Source: Serpula lacrymans var. lacrymans S7.9 (Eukaryota > Basidiomycota > Agaricomycetes > Boletales > Serpulaceae). Taken from it: 64,000 nucleotides of DNA. Location of the stretch: NCBI RefSeq assembly GCF_000218685.1, contig NW_006763297.1, forward strand, positions 248,001 to 312,000. The letters run 5' to 3'. Positions 30,457 to 43,050 of the stretch are shown in pieces; position 1 is the stretch's first letter; each line of letters opens with the position of its first letter. The position numbers and the translations under genes were made by a program. Below the pieces are notes generated by a model. It was given only the letters and a program-made list of their open reading frames with translations, did not search any database and was not told the DNA's origin.

Positions 30457-31921
30457 ATGATGGCGCTGGTTAAACCCTATCAGCCTTCCTGGACTATTCC
30501 CATCCAGACTTTACCCAACGAAATACTGGCAGCTATATTCACAGCAGGTGCAGCAAGACCAACGTCATTTCAGGAATATCGAGACATCCCTTTCCCATGT
30601 ATTGTTTCTAGCGTCAATCGCCATTGGCGAGAAGTGGCACTCCATCTGCCTATCATTTGGACCACGGTGGTAATATCCGACGATAGGCCACTCAACTTAC
30701 CTACATTATGTCTGCAAAGGTCCGGTGATATGCAAATACACGCATTCGTTTTTATCTCAAACCTAGGTGGTTGCGATTTCAAAACGATCTCTTCGTTGTT
30801 GGACTCCAGAAATGTCCACGAACTCTCAGTGACCATTGACGCGGCATTTACTTGCCCTCGGGGGCAATTTTTTCCGAATCGGAAGTATCATTAATTCCTG
30901 TGTAATTCATCTAAAGCATCTCGAGTTCACTTTTACTGGACATAGTTGCGGAGTCACTGGTGTTGCTTCCTATTGTGATTGGGTGGCCACGATAGTTTTC
31001 GCAATATTCATGGCAGCAAAGCGGTCAAGCTTGGAGTCCTTGCGGTTCAATGGTGCTGGCATCTTTAACTCACCTTCTTTACTCACTATTATCCAAACAC
31101 GGGGTTTTATTCCACTTACCACCCTATACCTCAAACTCGATTCTCGAAATTCTCGACCCATAAACGCAGGCTGGCCTGCTTTCAAGGTCTTTCTTTCCTC
31201 CTGCACGAACTTGCAGGAGCTCATTCTTGAAGGCAACGACTTTTCTTTACCAGATGACGCTAGGCCAGAAAACGTCATCCACATCGAGTCACTCCGTTCG
31301 TTAGCGCTCCGATGGTCTCGCAGGTTTCACAGCGGGCGCCTTGCAAGCTTTGTGCGCTGTATTGAAACCCCCGCATTGACATACCTTGAGCTTGTTGACG
31401 CGATCGGGAGAGCTTTAAATATATTTGCCCTCCGTTCTAATCCAACCACGTTCGTCCTGCTGCATACGTTGCGCGTCACTGGCTGCCGTTCTGGACGCGA
31501 ACCTCTGGCGGATAACTTTTACCAGTTGTTTAGTTCGGTTCGAGAACTCCAGCTGGCTAAGAGTGACGGCCACTATTTTTTGCCTGCTGCTCGGCTCCAT
31601 CGTGAGGGGGCACCGCTGGTTCTACCACATGCACCCCTCTGGCCTACATTGGAGGTTCTATCATATGACGGTAGCGATTTCAACTGGCTTCGTGACGTCG
31701 TGCGGTCTCGCTCAAGTCTGGGAAGCCAGCTTCAGACCGTTCGCATCATCGGCAATCACTTCTCGCGGGACAATCTGAAGTGGTTGAAGGAACACGTCAC
31801 TGTGGAAAGGATGGTCGATGGTGATCACGGATTATTATCAGCCAGGACTGACCTTGAAGACTTGGATATAAGCAGCTTTATATCGGCTCTGCAGGAAGGT
31901 GCGTCTCTCGAATATGTATAG
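30457..31921 (+). pseudogene. F-box protein with LRR-like region, one-base frameshift
   Basis: The N-terminus holds an F-box of the local family (IQTLPNEILAAIFTAGAA, then DIPFPCIVSSVNRHWREVAL). The C-terminal two thirds (LKHLEFTFTG, LTTLYLKLDSRN, LQELILEGNDF, PTLEVLSYDGSDFNWLRD) match the paralogues at 46288-47715 and 58335-59786. A one-base surplus in the T6 run at 30868-30873 ends the first frame at 30894; removing one base would rejoin it to the frame that ends at 31921. Because the rest is open and conserved, a sequencing error is as likely as true inactivation. Such proteins present substrates to SCF ubiquitin ligases. Confidence 0.7.
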
Positions 31922-32501
31922 GCAGTGGGTGGTAAGTGGACATACTATCATCTCCGTGTATCCGTGCCAATATAATTATCTGGATATATATAGGCCCTCT
32001 CTCTTGATAAGGTATTCGCATGTCTACTTGTTTTCCCCCCAGTCTTCATGCCATACTGTAACTGGGGTGTATCAGGATCTTCTTTCTTATTTGTATCTAG
32101 TTGTCTAGTGTGATAAAAGTCAGTCAGCTGAAAAAGGACTGATCGACATGTCTTTTCCTGTACCTACATGCTATTGGTAACGTTATACCGAGTCCTCAGC
32201 AGCTACACTGTAGGCTCGTAGGTGTTACAACTCTACTGTTTTGCGTCGTTGACGGGTGGATGCCGAGCTGGTGCCGTGATGCCGTACGGATGTTGCTCGT
32301 TTCGCAGGGTGTGAGCGATCACATCTTTCACAACGTTCTCCAGCTTTTAGTGCAATCTTGTCAGTCAACATTCAAGCCCATAGCTTTTCTTTCCTCAACC
32401 ACATCATTTCCTCTGTAGCACTAGAACCAATATCCTAGTCTTAGATTTCTAGCGCATTCAGCTGTCGTGTTCGTCGCTCCACTTCGTATTTGACGTCGAC
32501 A
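31922..32501. other. Intergenic, promoter side of TAM41
   Basis: No gene is recognised. A pyrimidine-rich stretch (CTTTTCTTTCCTC) occurs about 110 bp before the TAM41 start. Confidence 0.4.
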
Positions 32502-33923
32502 ATGCTCGCAGTACGACCTGTTCCAAGAGTCCAGCGTCTCATCGTGCTTGCTCGCTTTTCCCAGTCTCGTCTCTTGTCTACAGAACAAGTTACTAGCTCG
32601 CACCCCGTTCCGCCCCCACCTCCCTCGCCTTCTAGCTCCACCCATCCATCCCCCGCCTCCAAATCTCGCCCGTCACGTCTTTACCCCCGTCCACGTCCAG
32701 CGGTCTCTCACCAACACCAGGCTCTGCCCACACTTCCTGCAACCTTTGGTCGCAACCAACTTCTGCCAGTTTCAGACTCGACACGTGCCCTGCTCGAGGA
32801 CATTGTAGCCTCTTTTGACGCTCCAATCCGATATGCTGTTGCGTATGGATCAGGTGTATTTGGCCAGGATGGGTATGCAGAGAAGAAGGACATGGGTGCA
32901 CAGGCACCCATGCTCGACTTTATCTTCGCAGTAACCCATCCTGATCACTGGCATTCGATTAACCTTCACCAACATCCAAGCCACTATCCGCTCCACGCGC
33001 GAGCTCTGGGTTCATCTTTTGTATCAAAGGTTCAGGAGATCACTCCGGGAGTATGGTTCAATACTTTTGTTCCTATGCATGGCGTGGTGAGTACATCCAT
33101 CACGTTGTTTATTTATATATAACTTGAATGTGACTATTTGTTTGTAGAACATCAAATATGGTGTGACTACTGTCGATACACTGTGCTCTGATCTCCTTAA
33201 CTGGCGGTCGCTCTATCTTGCTGGCCGTTTACACAAACCCATTCGAATCATCAAAGACGATGCGCGGGTTCGTTTAACTCAACAAGTCAATCTCACTTCA
33301 GCTGTGCGCGCAGCCCTCCTCACGCTCCCAGAAACCTTCACCCCATCCTCCCTCTTCTCTCGCGTCGCGTCTATCAGCTACTCTGGTGACCCCAGAATGT
33401 TCCTCCCTGCAGAGAACAGAGGCAAAGTAGACAATATCGTTCGCAGACAAGAGGCACAGTTTACGGAATTGTATCAGAGACTCGTCGTCGGTCTTCCTGG
33501 TATCAGATGGGAGGGCAATGTGATTGAGCAGGATCTGAGCTCGCAGGCGAGGGTGAAGCATCTAAGGAAGCTGCCGGAAGAGTTGCTTAGCAGGGTACGG
33601 AGAAATTACGACCAGCGGATGGATGGTGCGATGAAGAGAGGGGCAGACGAGGGTGTATGGTGGTTGAATGTCGCGGGAGATCCAAGCTTGAGCAAAGTAC
33701 TGAATGAAGGCAAGTTTGATAATATTTTGTCTTTGCGTGCCCATATGCTGAGCAATATAATATTAATTGTGTCTAACAAATAGAAATGGCCAACATTGTG
33801 CGCTACCCGGCAACTGTGCAGACCTTAAAGGGTCTCGTGAGCGCAGGTCTAGGTAAGAGCATGCGGTATACGACGCAGAAGATAGGCAAATGGTGGAGTG
33901 GATCATCCTCAAAGACTTCGTGA
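32502..33923 (+). CDS. TAM41: Mitochondrial phosphatidate cytidylyltransferase (Tam41/Mmp37)
   Basis: Tam41 makes CDP-diacylglycerol from phosphatidate and CTP on the matrix side of the inner mitochondrial membrane, the first step to cardiolipin. The 428-residue product has an Arg/Ser-rich, proline-rich N-terminus without acids (MLAVRPVPRVQRL), suited to mitochondrial import, then YAVAYGSGVFGQDGY (about 113-127), the nucleotidyltransferase-like MLDFIFAVTHPDHWH, KYGVTTVDTLCSDLLNW and the late IVRYPATVQTLKGLVSAGLG. Introns are 33087-33147 (GT-AG) and 33710-33783, the latter with a GC donor (GAAG|GCAAGT) that restores LNEEMANIVRY. The summed CDS is in frame. ATG 32502 is the first in-frame ATG. 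Confidence 0.9.
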
Positions 33924-34725
33924 TCTGTCATGATCTCTTCGAAAGTAAAGAAGGGAACGGTGAGGTGTGTTCGATGAAAGTTTGAAGTTGACCTTCAGCT
34001 TCAGCAGCAAGAAATGCATTTATAATCCCTCCAGTAGAGCAACACATTCATTTTACACTACCAGTCTTCGCCATAAGGATATACATATTTAACATTAGGA
34101 TGTATAGTATTGTTAGTAATATCTATCAATCGTCTCTGTCACAACAATTGCCCATATGGGCGAGCAGTCATTGCTAGTTCAGGATAAAGTGAAATGAGCC
34201 TTTGTACGTGAATAGAAGCGAAAAGTGGACCTTCGTTTATTTAATTTGAAGACCTCGGGACCGATGTATACTGGTGATCGGTTCCAACATTGACGAATCT
34301 TTGGAGGTCTTTCTATAATCTATGTTCCTCTGTCTTTCGCTATGTTTCGCTATGTTTCTCCGTTGAAACATAGTGAACGCTGCTGCAAAGGCGTTGGAGT
34401 GTCCAGGGTCCCATGGCCGGGAGCAATACCGAAATGTTCAGCTGGTCGCTGGCTGGAGAAATACAGTGTCTTGTTCCCAGTTTCCTAGTTTCGAAAGCCA
34501 ACGAGCAGTCTTGTTCCAGTGACTGGCTTTTCTACCTTTCTGCTTGTCTTGTATCTTACTTTCTCCTTCGCGTCAACGTTCTCTCTTTTTTTCTTGTTCT
34601 TGCGATAGTCTCGAAATCACGGGTTGAGCTCATTGCCCAGCGCCCAACAGTAGCTCAATCAAAACATACCCAAACCTCTATTCAAATCACTCGCATATAC
34701 CCACTCTTTTCCTCAAAATTTGACT
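33924..34725. other. Intergenic
   Basis: An open frame at 34413 has no recognisable content. The stretch probably holds the TAM41 terminator and the promoter of the next gene. Confidence 0.4.
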
Positions 34726-37257
34726 ATGTCGAACCCACCAAGTCCCAGCTCAGCTTTGTACGACGACGAGCCTTCAACTCCCATCGCCGCTTCATCCGCA
34801 CATTTATCTCCAAAAGTGCTTCCTACAACACCATCTCCTGGATTATCCCCTAATTCCGCTACATCCCCTGCATTAGGAGGCTCACCCGCAGCTGTAACGC
34901 GCACGGTGGCTATCATTAAGAATCATGCGTTACAGAACAGGTTAGATATCGAACCTCGAATATTAGAAGCAGGATTTGAGGTGCGTTTAGCTTTTAATTC
35001 AAAATAATATGAAAGGGGTGTAGTGTGTTGGAAGTACTGTAACTATAGGATCATTATATGTCACAGTTTCACTCTTCGTCCTTATGTGAAGTGGAAATAT
35101 GCGATACTCATTTATGCTCTTTTTTCTTTCCATATGTCATATTACAGATCGTTAAAGAACGCCAAATGGAGTTTGATACGGAATCGGACCCGGAGACATA
35201 CTACGAACTCTTTGGCGATGATGCACGTTCTCTTGCAGAGTGGGTCCTGCTTTTCTCGTCTGCTGCCTATGAATGCTCATGTCAGTTTCTCACCCACTTG
35301 TATCTTTTTCGACCCTTTCCGTGTTGTACTTATGCACTTGTCTGTAATGGATTCTATCACTGTCACCCATCCATTCATCTCTGCTCCATCTTGTTGTTTT
35401 GGCCCGAATCATCGGTTCTCTTCCCATGATTCGCCCATATATCCTGCTTAAACCCTCAACTACTGTTCTTTTTGACATCCATTGTTCCCTGGCCCACTGT
35501 ACAATATTTGGTTGAACTAATCGATCCGCACGACATATATGGATATCACAATACCTATATATCTCATTATGGCTTCTGTATGGCCTGTAGCGGACCTGTG
35601 TGGGTATACGTTCTTGAACGTCGCCGCGCCGTACAGGTGCTTCACACCCTCGCTCGCTCGTCATCTTTTTACCCTCCAAATGCATTGATGATTGCCCCAG
35701 ACGAAGACATTGCCGAGCTACAAATCGCCTCTCTTTTCGCCAGCAGCCCTCCTTTCCCCACATCCGAGCTGCCTGACGAAGGTTTAGGTCTAGGGTTATC
35801 CGATGAAGGAATGCTTAGCCCAGGATACGCCGTAGGCAGCGAATTCGACCCAAGCTCGATCCGCTCAGTATCGTCTTCGGTCCTTGAAGCACTCCGTGAG
35901 GGCGCGCAGCTCTCTTCCTATGCGTCCACTACCAATACTGCACGCTCCAGGGCATCGACTAGTGCCAGTATCACTACTTCTGCTAGGGGGAGCTTGACAA
36001 ATACGAATGGGAAACCAACTTTCCGTGCTCGACCTCTTCCACGTACGCACGCAGCACCTGATATCACTCCCCGTCAGACTCGCGCGGCACTCCTTCGTGC
36101 TGGTGTTGGTGTTGGTGGCACTGGCCCTAGAATGAGCTTAGGACCACCTCCACCGAAAACAGGAGTTGGAAAGGAAGCTGGTACGCTTTTTCTGCGGCTC
36201 TCGCCGTCTTACTGTCCTGCTCATTACACTTTTCCACTTACATATTTCGTCTACTCAACATATTATGCCCGTTGCGAATGAATCAACAAAACAAACATTA
36301 CTTGAATACCTAACTGACCTCCTACGTGACGACAACAGTAGACCCACCCCGAGTTCGAACCAAAACTAACTTCCTCGATGTACCAGGTCACAAACGCTCG
36401 TCAACCATCACTGTCGCGTCGACAGCACCTCCTGCCATCGCCCCTCGTATGACAAAAGCGGCAGCCCTGAGGTTAGGGATTGAGGCTGCCGCATTACCAC
36501 CAGGCAAGAGATCCGTCTCAGCCTCAGCGACCGTGGGAAGGTCTGGTGCCAACGCACTGTTGAACAAGAAGTCAAGCGCAGGCTCGACTCCAAGTGATGG
36601 AACAGATCCTAATGTACCTGAGAAAAAAGCGATTTTCGACGGTGTACCTGGCCATAAACGACGCGAGACTATTAGCGTTGCAAGTGTACGAGCGGGACCG
36701 ACTGTTGCACCGAGAATGAATCGGAGTGCGGCGTTGAGGACGCAGAAGGAAGAGGGCGGAAAGGCACCGCCTAGCAGTTTCATGTGTGAGTTTGAGTCAG
36801 TGTAATACTGACGCATTGTTTGAATATTGATTTTGCTTAATTTCATGTAGTCCGCACTCCTTCCGCGCCGAAAACGCCTGGTTTATCGAGAAGCAACTCT
36901 GTCTCGTCCTTTACTGGAGGTTCTCGACCAGCTTCTCGTACAGCTACACAAACGCGTCCTGCATCACAAAGTGCCGCCCGCCCTGCCTCACAGACTGCTG
37001 TACGTCCACCAATTTCTCGTACTTCCTCCCGTCCTTCAGTGGCGAACGGTCACTCCAATCCGTCTTCTAACAAGAGTGCTGTGAATGGCACCTCCAATGG
37101 GACTGGAAACGGAAATCCAGCGCCAGCTCCAGCCCCTGCCAAAGTTCGCCGCCTTAGCAGTCTCCAGGCCCCTACTATTGCACCACGCCCGAATAAGAGT
37201 GCTATGCTGCGTGCTTCCAAGATGGTTGTCGCTGGTACCGGTGCCGGCAGTCGGTGA
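34726..37257 (+). CDS. NDK-like protein with a repeat-rich basic tail
   Basis: Five exons (34726-34980, 35148-35239, 35591-36180, 36339-36785, 36851-37257) sum to 596 residues. A nucleoside diphosphate kinase-like fold is suggested by TVAIIKNHAL, RILEAGFEIVKERQMEF, SDPETYYELFGDDARSLA, GPVWVYVLERRRAV and IAELQIASLFASSPPFP. The catalytic NxxHGSD is not seen; PPNALMIAPDED stands in its place, so kinase activity is doubtful. The tail is Ser/Ala/Thr-rich and basic, with VPGHKRxxTIxVAS twice and APRMxxxAALR-like units (APRMTKAAALR, APRMNRSAALR, APRPNKSAMLR). The role is unknown; it might be a scaffold or cytoskeletal protein. The 351-nt second intron is long for this genome. Confidence 0.75.
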
Positions 37258-38210
37258 TAGCAACCCTGATAGGCTCACATTTTTTGTACGGAAATGTTCT
37301 GCGTTTTTTTTTCTCTTGGTAAGATGCGCAGGCCGCATTCTCTGATTTGATCTATGCTTCAATCCGCCATTCTTTGATTTTCATTTGATTGTGGTTATTT
37401 GATCGCTTAAATTATGCATTTCTGTATGTATCTTCCTTTTTACCTCGTGTGCTCGATGCTTTTTTACGTCGCGGATTACGGAGGGATCGGTTCTATGCAC
37501 ATATCTATTGGTCTTCCATTTTACCCTTTCGTTGATCTGATTCTGATTTTTTCTTCTTTTGAATATTCTGGTACCCTATGCTGCAGGAAGAGGGGAGAAT
37601 ATAAGATGAGTGTTTCATACTTACCTTGCACTTTTTTTTTTACCATATTGTATGTACGGCGAGGTCTACAAGTTTCTACAAGAGGAGACGGTGAAGATCT
37701 GCTTGTGTATCCCTGATGAAAATGACGTATATGATGCCGATACATAACTGAGCACTTTCGTGATGAGCGGTTGACTAGCATGAGAATGAACCTAGAGAGT
37801 GACGATCCAATACATGGTCAGTCTGGTTGTTGACGAAACCTTTTCTCGTACTTACTTATGTTCCGGCTAGCGCTGACATCCGCTGACCATGACATGAGCA
37901 ACTTGAAAGTCCGCGAAGGCGGAACTTCTACTAACAAATGTAGTACGTGGCACATTCAGGTTAGTCTCAAATATGAGCCTGTGTTCGATACTGGTTGTCT
38001 CTCAATATAACTCCAGGCAATGGCTTTGGGTGGTATGGCTGTTCTTCACAATTGAATCGCCAAGCGTCCAAACCGATTAAGATGTTCATGTCAGCTGGTA
38101 TGTTACTTACGTACTTGCAAATCTTCTGTTATTCAGAGTCCACCAAGCTATCGTCTTCTCAATGCTATAAAGTCCAGGCTTGATACAACTTGTGGAAGAC
38201 AACAAACACC
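37258..38210. other. Intergenic
   Basis: No gene is recognised in this stretch of nearly 1 kb. Confidence 0.45.
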
Positions 38211-40696
38211 ATGATAATCCAAACGGCTTTGACCTCTGCCCTCCTATTCACCATCGGGACTGTGGCTACTGGCCCATTATCCGAAAGAGCCCCCCCTTTG
38301 GTACAACTGGACAATGCCACCTTCACAGGTGTCAACTCTGGTAACGTGTCGAAGTTCCTTGGAATACCCTTTGCCCAAGCTCCGTGAGTATTTCGAAAGT
38401 TTATGTGTAGGATTAGTTGCTAATGTATCTATCACCGTGGCGGTCACCCACCTCTGGCAGCGTTGGCAATCTGCGTTTCCAACTTCCTCAGCCTCATCCT
38501 TCATACGTAGGCGATCACGCCGCATCAGAATATAGTATTGCTTGCCCTCAACAAGCGATCAGGATACCCGCAATGAAAGGCGTTCCCGCCTACGCTGTTG
38601 ATTCTGTTGTACAATCATTCGGAGACCTGGCTTCTCCGGCTGGCGAAGATTGTGAGTCCCGTGTCCAATAAACGCATTTACCAAGTCAAACTTACGCCCT
38701 TACAGGTCTTTATATCAATGTCATAGCACCTGCCAATGTAACATCTATGTCGAAGTTGCCAGTTGTATTGGTGGGTTGTCGCATTTCTAGGGTATAGAAA
38801 CTAGCTGATATTATGGCTTATTATGTTTCAAGTGGATCTTTGGGGGTAAGCACATAGATGTATGAACGGGACAGAAACTAATTTTCCTTCCCCTCCACCC
38901 TCTAGGCGGGTTTCAAGGTGGTTCGGCATCTAGGTCAGTTCACAAGTGTCCTCACCGGAATGCAACTTACGCCGTATTATAGTGCAAACGGAAGCGTCAT
39001 AGTCGAAAGGTCTCTTGAGCTGAACGAGCCAGTGATATATGTCAGCATGAATCATCGGTTAGTGTGTTTACAGATCTGCATATAACCTCTCATCAATGAA
39101 CACGTCAAAATAGTGTCACTGGTATGGTTTTACTACTAGCGGCATTTAAAGTCATTTAAAAGTTGTTTTCACCACACTCTAGCATTTGGATTCCTCGCGA
39201 GCCAAGAAGTCAAAGATGCAGGCGTCGGCAATCTTGGTCTTCAAGATCGTCAGATGATTTCCTTTGTGCGTTGATTGATTAGCTGACAATTTTTTTCTTT
39301 CTAGAACGCGAGGCAATGAGGTGGGTTCAGAAATACATCAGCTCGTTTGGTGGTGATCCTACAAAGGTTACCCTGTATGTATGATTTCCATTGTCCGCTA
39401 TCAGTAACTGGCGCTAAGAGATTTTCAAGTTGGGGCCAGAGTTCCGGAGCAATATCCGTTTCGCTTCAGATGCTCACCAATGGTGGTGATACTGAAGGTT
39501 TATTCCGTGCTGCTTATATGCAATCTGGATCCCCTATCCCTGTCGGCGATATCACCAAAGGACAAACTTATTACGACTTCCTGGTTGATCAAACGGGTTG
39601 TTCAGGAGCTTTAGATACACTTCAATGTCTTCGAGAAGTGCCATATGATATCCTGAAGTCTGCCGTCGACAGGACTCCAAACATATTTTCTTACCAGGTC
39701 AGTATGTGTCCGATTTTCTTGGACTTGCCCTGATAATGAATATTTTATCACTTGTAGTCCCTAGTGTTGGCATGGGTGCCCAGGGCAGATGGTAATTTTT
39801 TGATGGATGATCCTCAAAAACTAGTGCAACAAGGATCTGTAGCTAACATACCTATCATTTCTGGTATGTAGTATCCAATTATTGTCCGGCATGTTTTTTG
39901 TTTACTACTGGTCTCTCATAGGCGATTGTGACGACGAGGCAACTATGTTTTCTTTCAGTACCCTCAACATCACGTGAGTACACCGATTCATTTATTCATT
40001 TCGATTGAACAAAATATTCAACTACTCATATTAACTTGTGTAAACCAGGACCAACGATCAAGTCTACGAGTATATCAAAAGCTACTTTTTACCAAATGCA
40101 CCGAGCGAGAACGTAACTACTTTATTGGAGATGTACCCTCAAAACGTGACAGAGGGATCGCCCTTCAATACTGGTTATCTGAACGTAATAACACCTCAAT
40201 TCAAACGTTTGGCAGCTCTCCAAGGAGATGGAACGTTCCAGGGTCCACGCCGATTTTTCCTGCAGCAACGGTCGGGCAAACAAAATATGTGGTCTTTCTG
40301 TATGTCCTTCATCCACTTACCTTTCGAATTATCAGCAATTTAAGATTATTTTAGTAAGTAAACGGTTTAAAGCTACCCCTTTCCTGGGCGCGGTAAGTCT
40401 TCTTCACAGATGGATATACATGCACAGCACAATCTAACTCGTTCACGTTTCAGTTCCATGGAAGTGATTTGTTCAACGTATTCGGACCGGGTGACATGAC
40501 AGATTATCTCGTGCGCTTTGTGGCCAACCTGGACCCGAACGGAAACACAAGTATCTACTGGCCGCAATATACGACCCAATCCCCGAACCTTCTTACATTC
40601 CGGGGCGGACTTACTCGTTTGAACATCACACAGGATACGTACAGGAAGGAGGCTATGGATTATATTACGAACCTGTTCTTGCAATATCCTATGTGA
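38211..40696 (+). CDS. Secreted type-B carboxylesterase/lipase, copy 1
   Basis: The predicted protein starts with a signal peptide (MIIQTALTSALLFTIGTVAT) and follows the carboxylesterase family: VQLDNATFTGVNSGNVSKFL, VGNLRFQLPQP, the oxyanion part WIFGGGFQGGSAS, the nucleophile elbow WGQSSGAISV with the catalytic Ser, a Glu in GDCDDEATMFSF and the His in AFHGSDL. About fourteen exons with introns of 45-85 nt fit; the first junctions (38383/38461, 38651/38706) keep frame. The reaction is hydrolysis of carboxylic esters; the substrate is unknown. A paralogue follows at 43374 with the same exon layout, the Derlin and HIT genes lying between. Confidence 0.85.
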
Positions 40697-41080
40697 TATC
40701 GCGTGCGCGTGACTTGCACCGCTCGTTCTTCTTTTTTAATGCGCCTTCGCTTTACTGCATTCCTTTTGTACTTTTTTGAATCGTCATTATTTGAATGAGC
40801 CGTTATTGCAAGTCAATATCACGGGTCTTGATAATTCATGTGGTACGAGGAGAAACGTGATTGATACATTATTGCATCACCAGGTTAGTGCGAGTAGTAG
40901 TGCACACGCCATTCCGTTGCGTTCCAATGGATTTTGACTGCCAGAATTAGTAAAAATAGATTTGTGCATATCTGCACAACTCTATTCATGCCCCAAAAAT
41001 CTACGGATCACCAAATAACCGTTTCCTAGCCAGAGAGGTCAGCGACATGAATGCCTATGCTTCGAACAACGGCATAGCAC
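40697..41080. other. Intergenic between convergent genes
   Basis: This is the shared 3' side of the esterase (+) and Derlin (-) genes. Nothing else is recognised. Confidence 0.4.
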
Positions 41081-41967
41081 TTACAGTATTTCCGGCGCAT
41101 CACTCAGTATGCTATTCCCACCCACCATCTCTCTCACCCATACATCCCTCATGAACCACCCTATATGTCCTACAGCGCAGCCTACGAGATCACCAGCTGC
41201 AGCACGCCAGGTGCCGTTAAGTACCCAGGAAAACGCAACGAGCGCAAGTGGTAAGTAAGGCGCAGTGATAGTAATCAAACCGAACAACGATATCGGGGTC
41301 GATGGGTGTCGACGTGACCAAAGATATATGGGGACAAAGGCGAGAGAAGAGGAGAGAAAGGGAAGGTTGACGAGAGGGGACAGAGCCTGGGTCACGGCAA
41401 ACATCAGGCGGGTACATAATGGATGGGTGCAACAGATGGACTTACGAGTAACATCAAAGAAGAGGATAAAAGGAGCCAGAAGTAGTCTGCCTTCCTATTT
41501 GCAAAGGATGATTCTTCGAGCATCCGGCTATATCGCATGCTACCGTGTTGATGTCAGCACGATACTGGTGTTCATCTCTAGAAATATAGACGACGTACAA
41601 AAAGAACATATGGAAGACAAAGTCAAGCGATATTGAGCCAAAATAGAAGAAGGTCGTGATCATCCTCCATGGCTTCATTATACCAAATATCACACATTGT
41701 CAGCACATATGCAACCGACCTTTCTAATCCTTTGTAAGACGAAGCAACAACGTAGCTTACCTGAACATTTGTAAAAGCCGATTTATAGCTGAAATACAGT
41801 TGGAGAGGTGTAACAAGTTGACATTGCTAATCAAGATTTCAGTTTGTTAGACGAGTGTTTTAGAGACGAGGACATACAACAGCTAGACTCGTTAGCACAG
41901 ACAGGGCAAGCCATGCACGCGTTATGGGCGGTATTTGAGTGAGCCATGCTTCAATACCAACGGGCAT
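41081..41967 (-). CDS. Derlin (Der1-like ER-associated degradation protein)
   Basis: Derlins are rhomboid-like ER membrane proteins that help retrotranslocate misfolded proteins. Five exons (41878-41967, 41761-41826, 41599-41672, 41446-41539, 41081-41386) give 630 nt, 209 residues. Family signatures are EAWLTQIPPITRAWL at the N-terminus, PWRMITTFFYFGSISLDFVF, RYSRMLEESSFANRKADYFW and SSLAFVPIYLWSRRHPSTPI. Hydrophobic stretches include FGLITITAPYLPLALVAFSW. All introns are GT-AG. ATG 41965-41967 heads the conserved N-terminus. The gene is divergent from the HIT gene, with starts 178 bp apart. Der1 or Dfm1 cannot be decided. Confidence 0.88.
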
Positions 41968-42145
41968 TATGGAAGGTGGTGGTAGTCTGAACGAGCGGTT
42001 CCACTTGAGCGCCTGCAGTAGGATAACGTGTCGCGCGTATGTGGGTGGCTGACTGGACTTTCCTTTTTGGCCATACCTGCCGGTATTTGCCGCATCTAGC
42101 TCAGTCCAAACTAGCGGGCCCACATCTTTCCAGTGTTCCATCATC
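41968..42145. promoter_or_regulatory. Divergent promoter between the Derlin and HIT genes
   Basis: Only 178 bp separate the two divergent start codons, so both promoters and 5' leaders must lie here. I see no clear TATA box. Confidence 0.5.
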
Positions 42146-43050
42146 ATGGCATCTACAGCAAGGCAAGCCCATGGCCATCAAAATATAGCAAAACATAGCT
42201 AACGTATTAGTTCATTTAGATCTCTGGCTACGTGCATATTCTGCAAGATTATTAAGGGTATGGCAACTGCATCGTTGGGTTATATGGATCTTGAAAGACG
42301 TTTTGGACAGGTGAAATACCAAGTTACAAACTAATTGAAACTGAGTTATCGTGCGCTTCTATCCTTATCCTCTTAAATGAGCTATTACCCTGATGGACCG
42401 GATTTGCGGTATGTAGGTTCTCTTTCCTTGACATTGGTCCTCTATCCAGGGGTCATGCCCTGATCATTCCGAAAGGTAAGTACGATTTTGCCACTGTCAT
42501 AAGTCTTTTGAGATTATATTCTAAACATCTTACATGCAATTTCTGCCACGCTTTTCACTCTCCAAACCAAACACCCTATCTATCGATGTTACTGACATCT
42601 CCCCTCGGATATACAAACTAAATGGTGCAATAATGGAAGATCATGCTGTCAAGATGCACGAGCTTCCAGATGAGTATCTGGCAGACGCTATGCCCATTGC
42701 AAAGAAGATTGCTCAGGCGCAAGGTCTAGAGAACTATAACATTCTCCAGGTACAATCACCTATCTTTTTCTCGGCGTAATGTTTAATTTGGTGTTGTTTC
42801 CACTTAAATATAGAATAATGGAAGAATTGCACACCAGGTATGTCCTGGATCTAAACAGCCGGGAACTTTCAAGGGATATAGTAATTATCTGATTTGTCCT
42901 CCCATCTAGGAAGTTGACCACGTACACTTCCACGTCATCCCAAAACCAACTGCCGGTGATGATGAAGGACTTGTCATCGGCTGGCCGACAAAGCAGTTAC
43001 CCAAGGATGAGATGGTCAAGATTTATGAAGAGATCAAGGGAAAGTTGTGA
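42146..43050 (+). CDS. HIT-family (HINT-like) nucleotide hydrolase
   Basis: HINT-type proteins cleave adenosine phosphoramidates. Seven exons (42146-42162, 42220-42257, 42311-42350, 42417-42475, 42640-42749, 42814-42837, 42910-43050) sum to 429 nt, 142 residues. Features are CIFCKIIKGEIPSYKLIETE with its CxxC pair, FSFLDIGPLSRGHALIIPK, VKMHELPDEYLADAMPIAKK and the histidine triad HVHFHV (His100, 102, 104). The first exon has only 17 nt and ends in a GC donor (CAAG|GCAAGC); without it the frame meets a stop after 18 codons. The 165-nt fourth intron is the longest. Confidence 0.88.

Noticed and set aside
35472..35590. Upstream part of the open frame before the NDK-like exon 3
   Set aside because: Exon phase and family text require splicing to 35591; the upstream text is intron.
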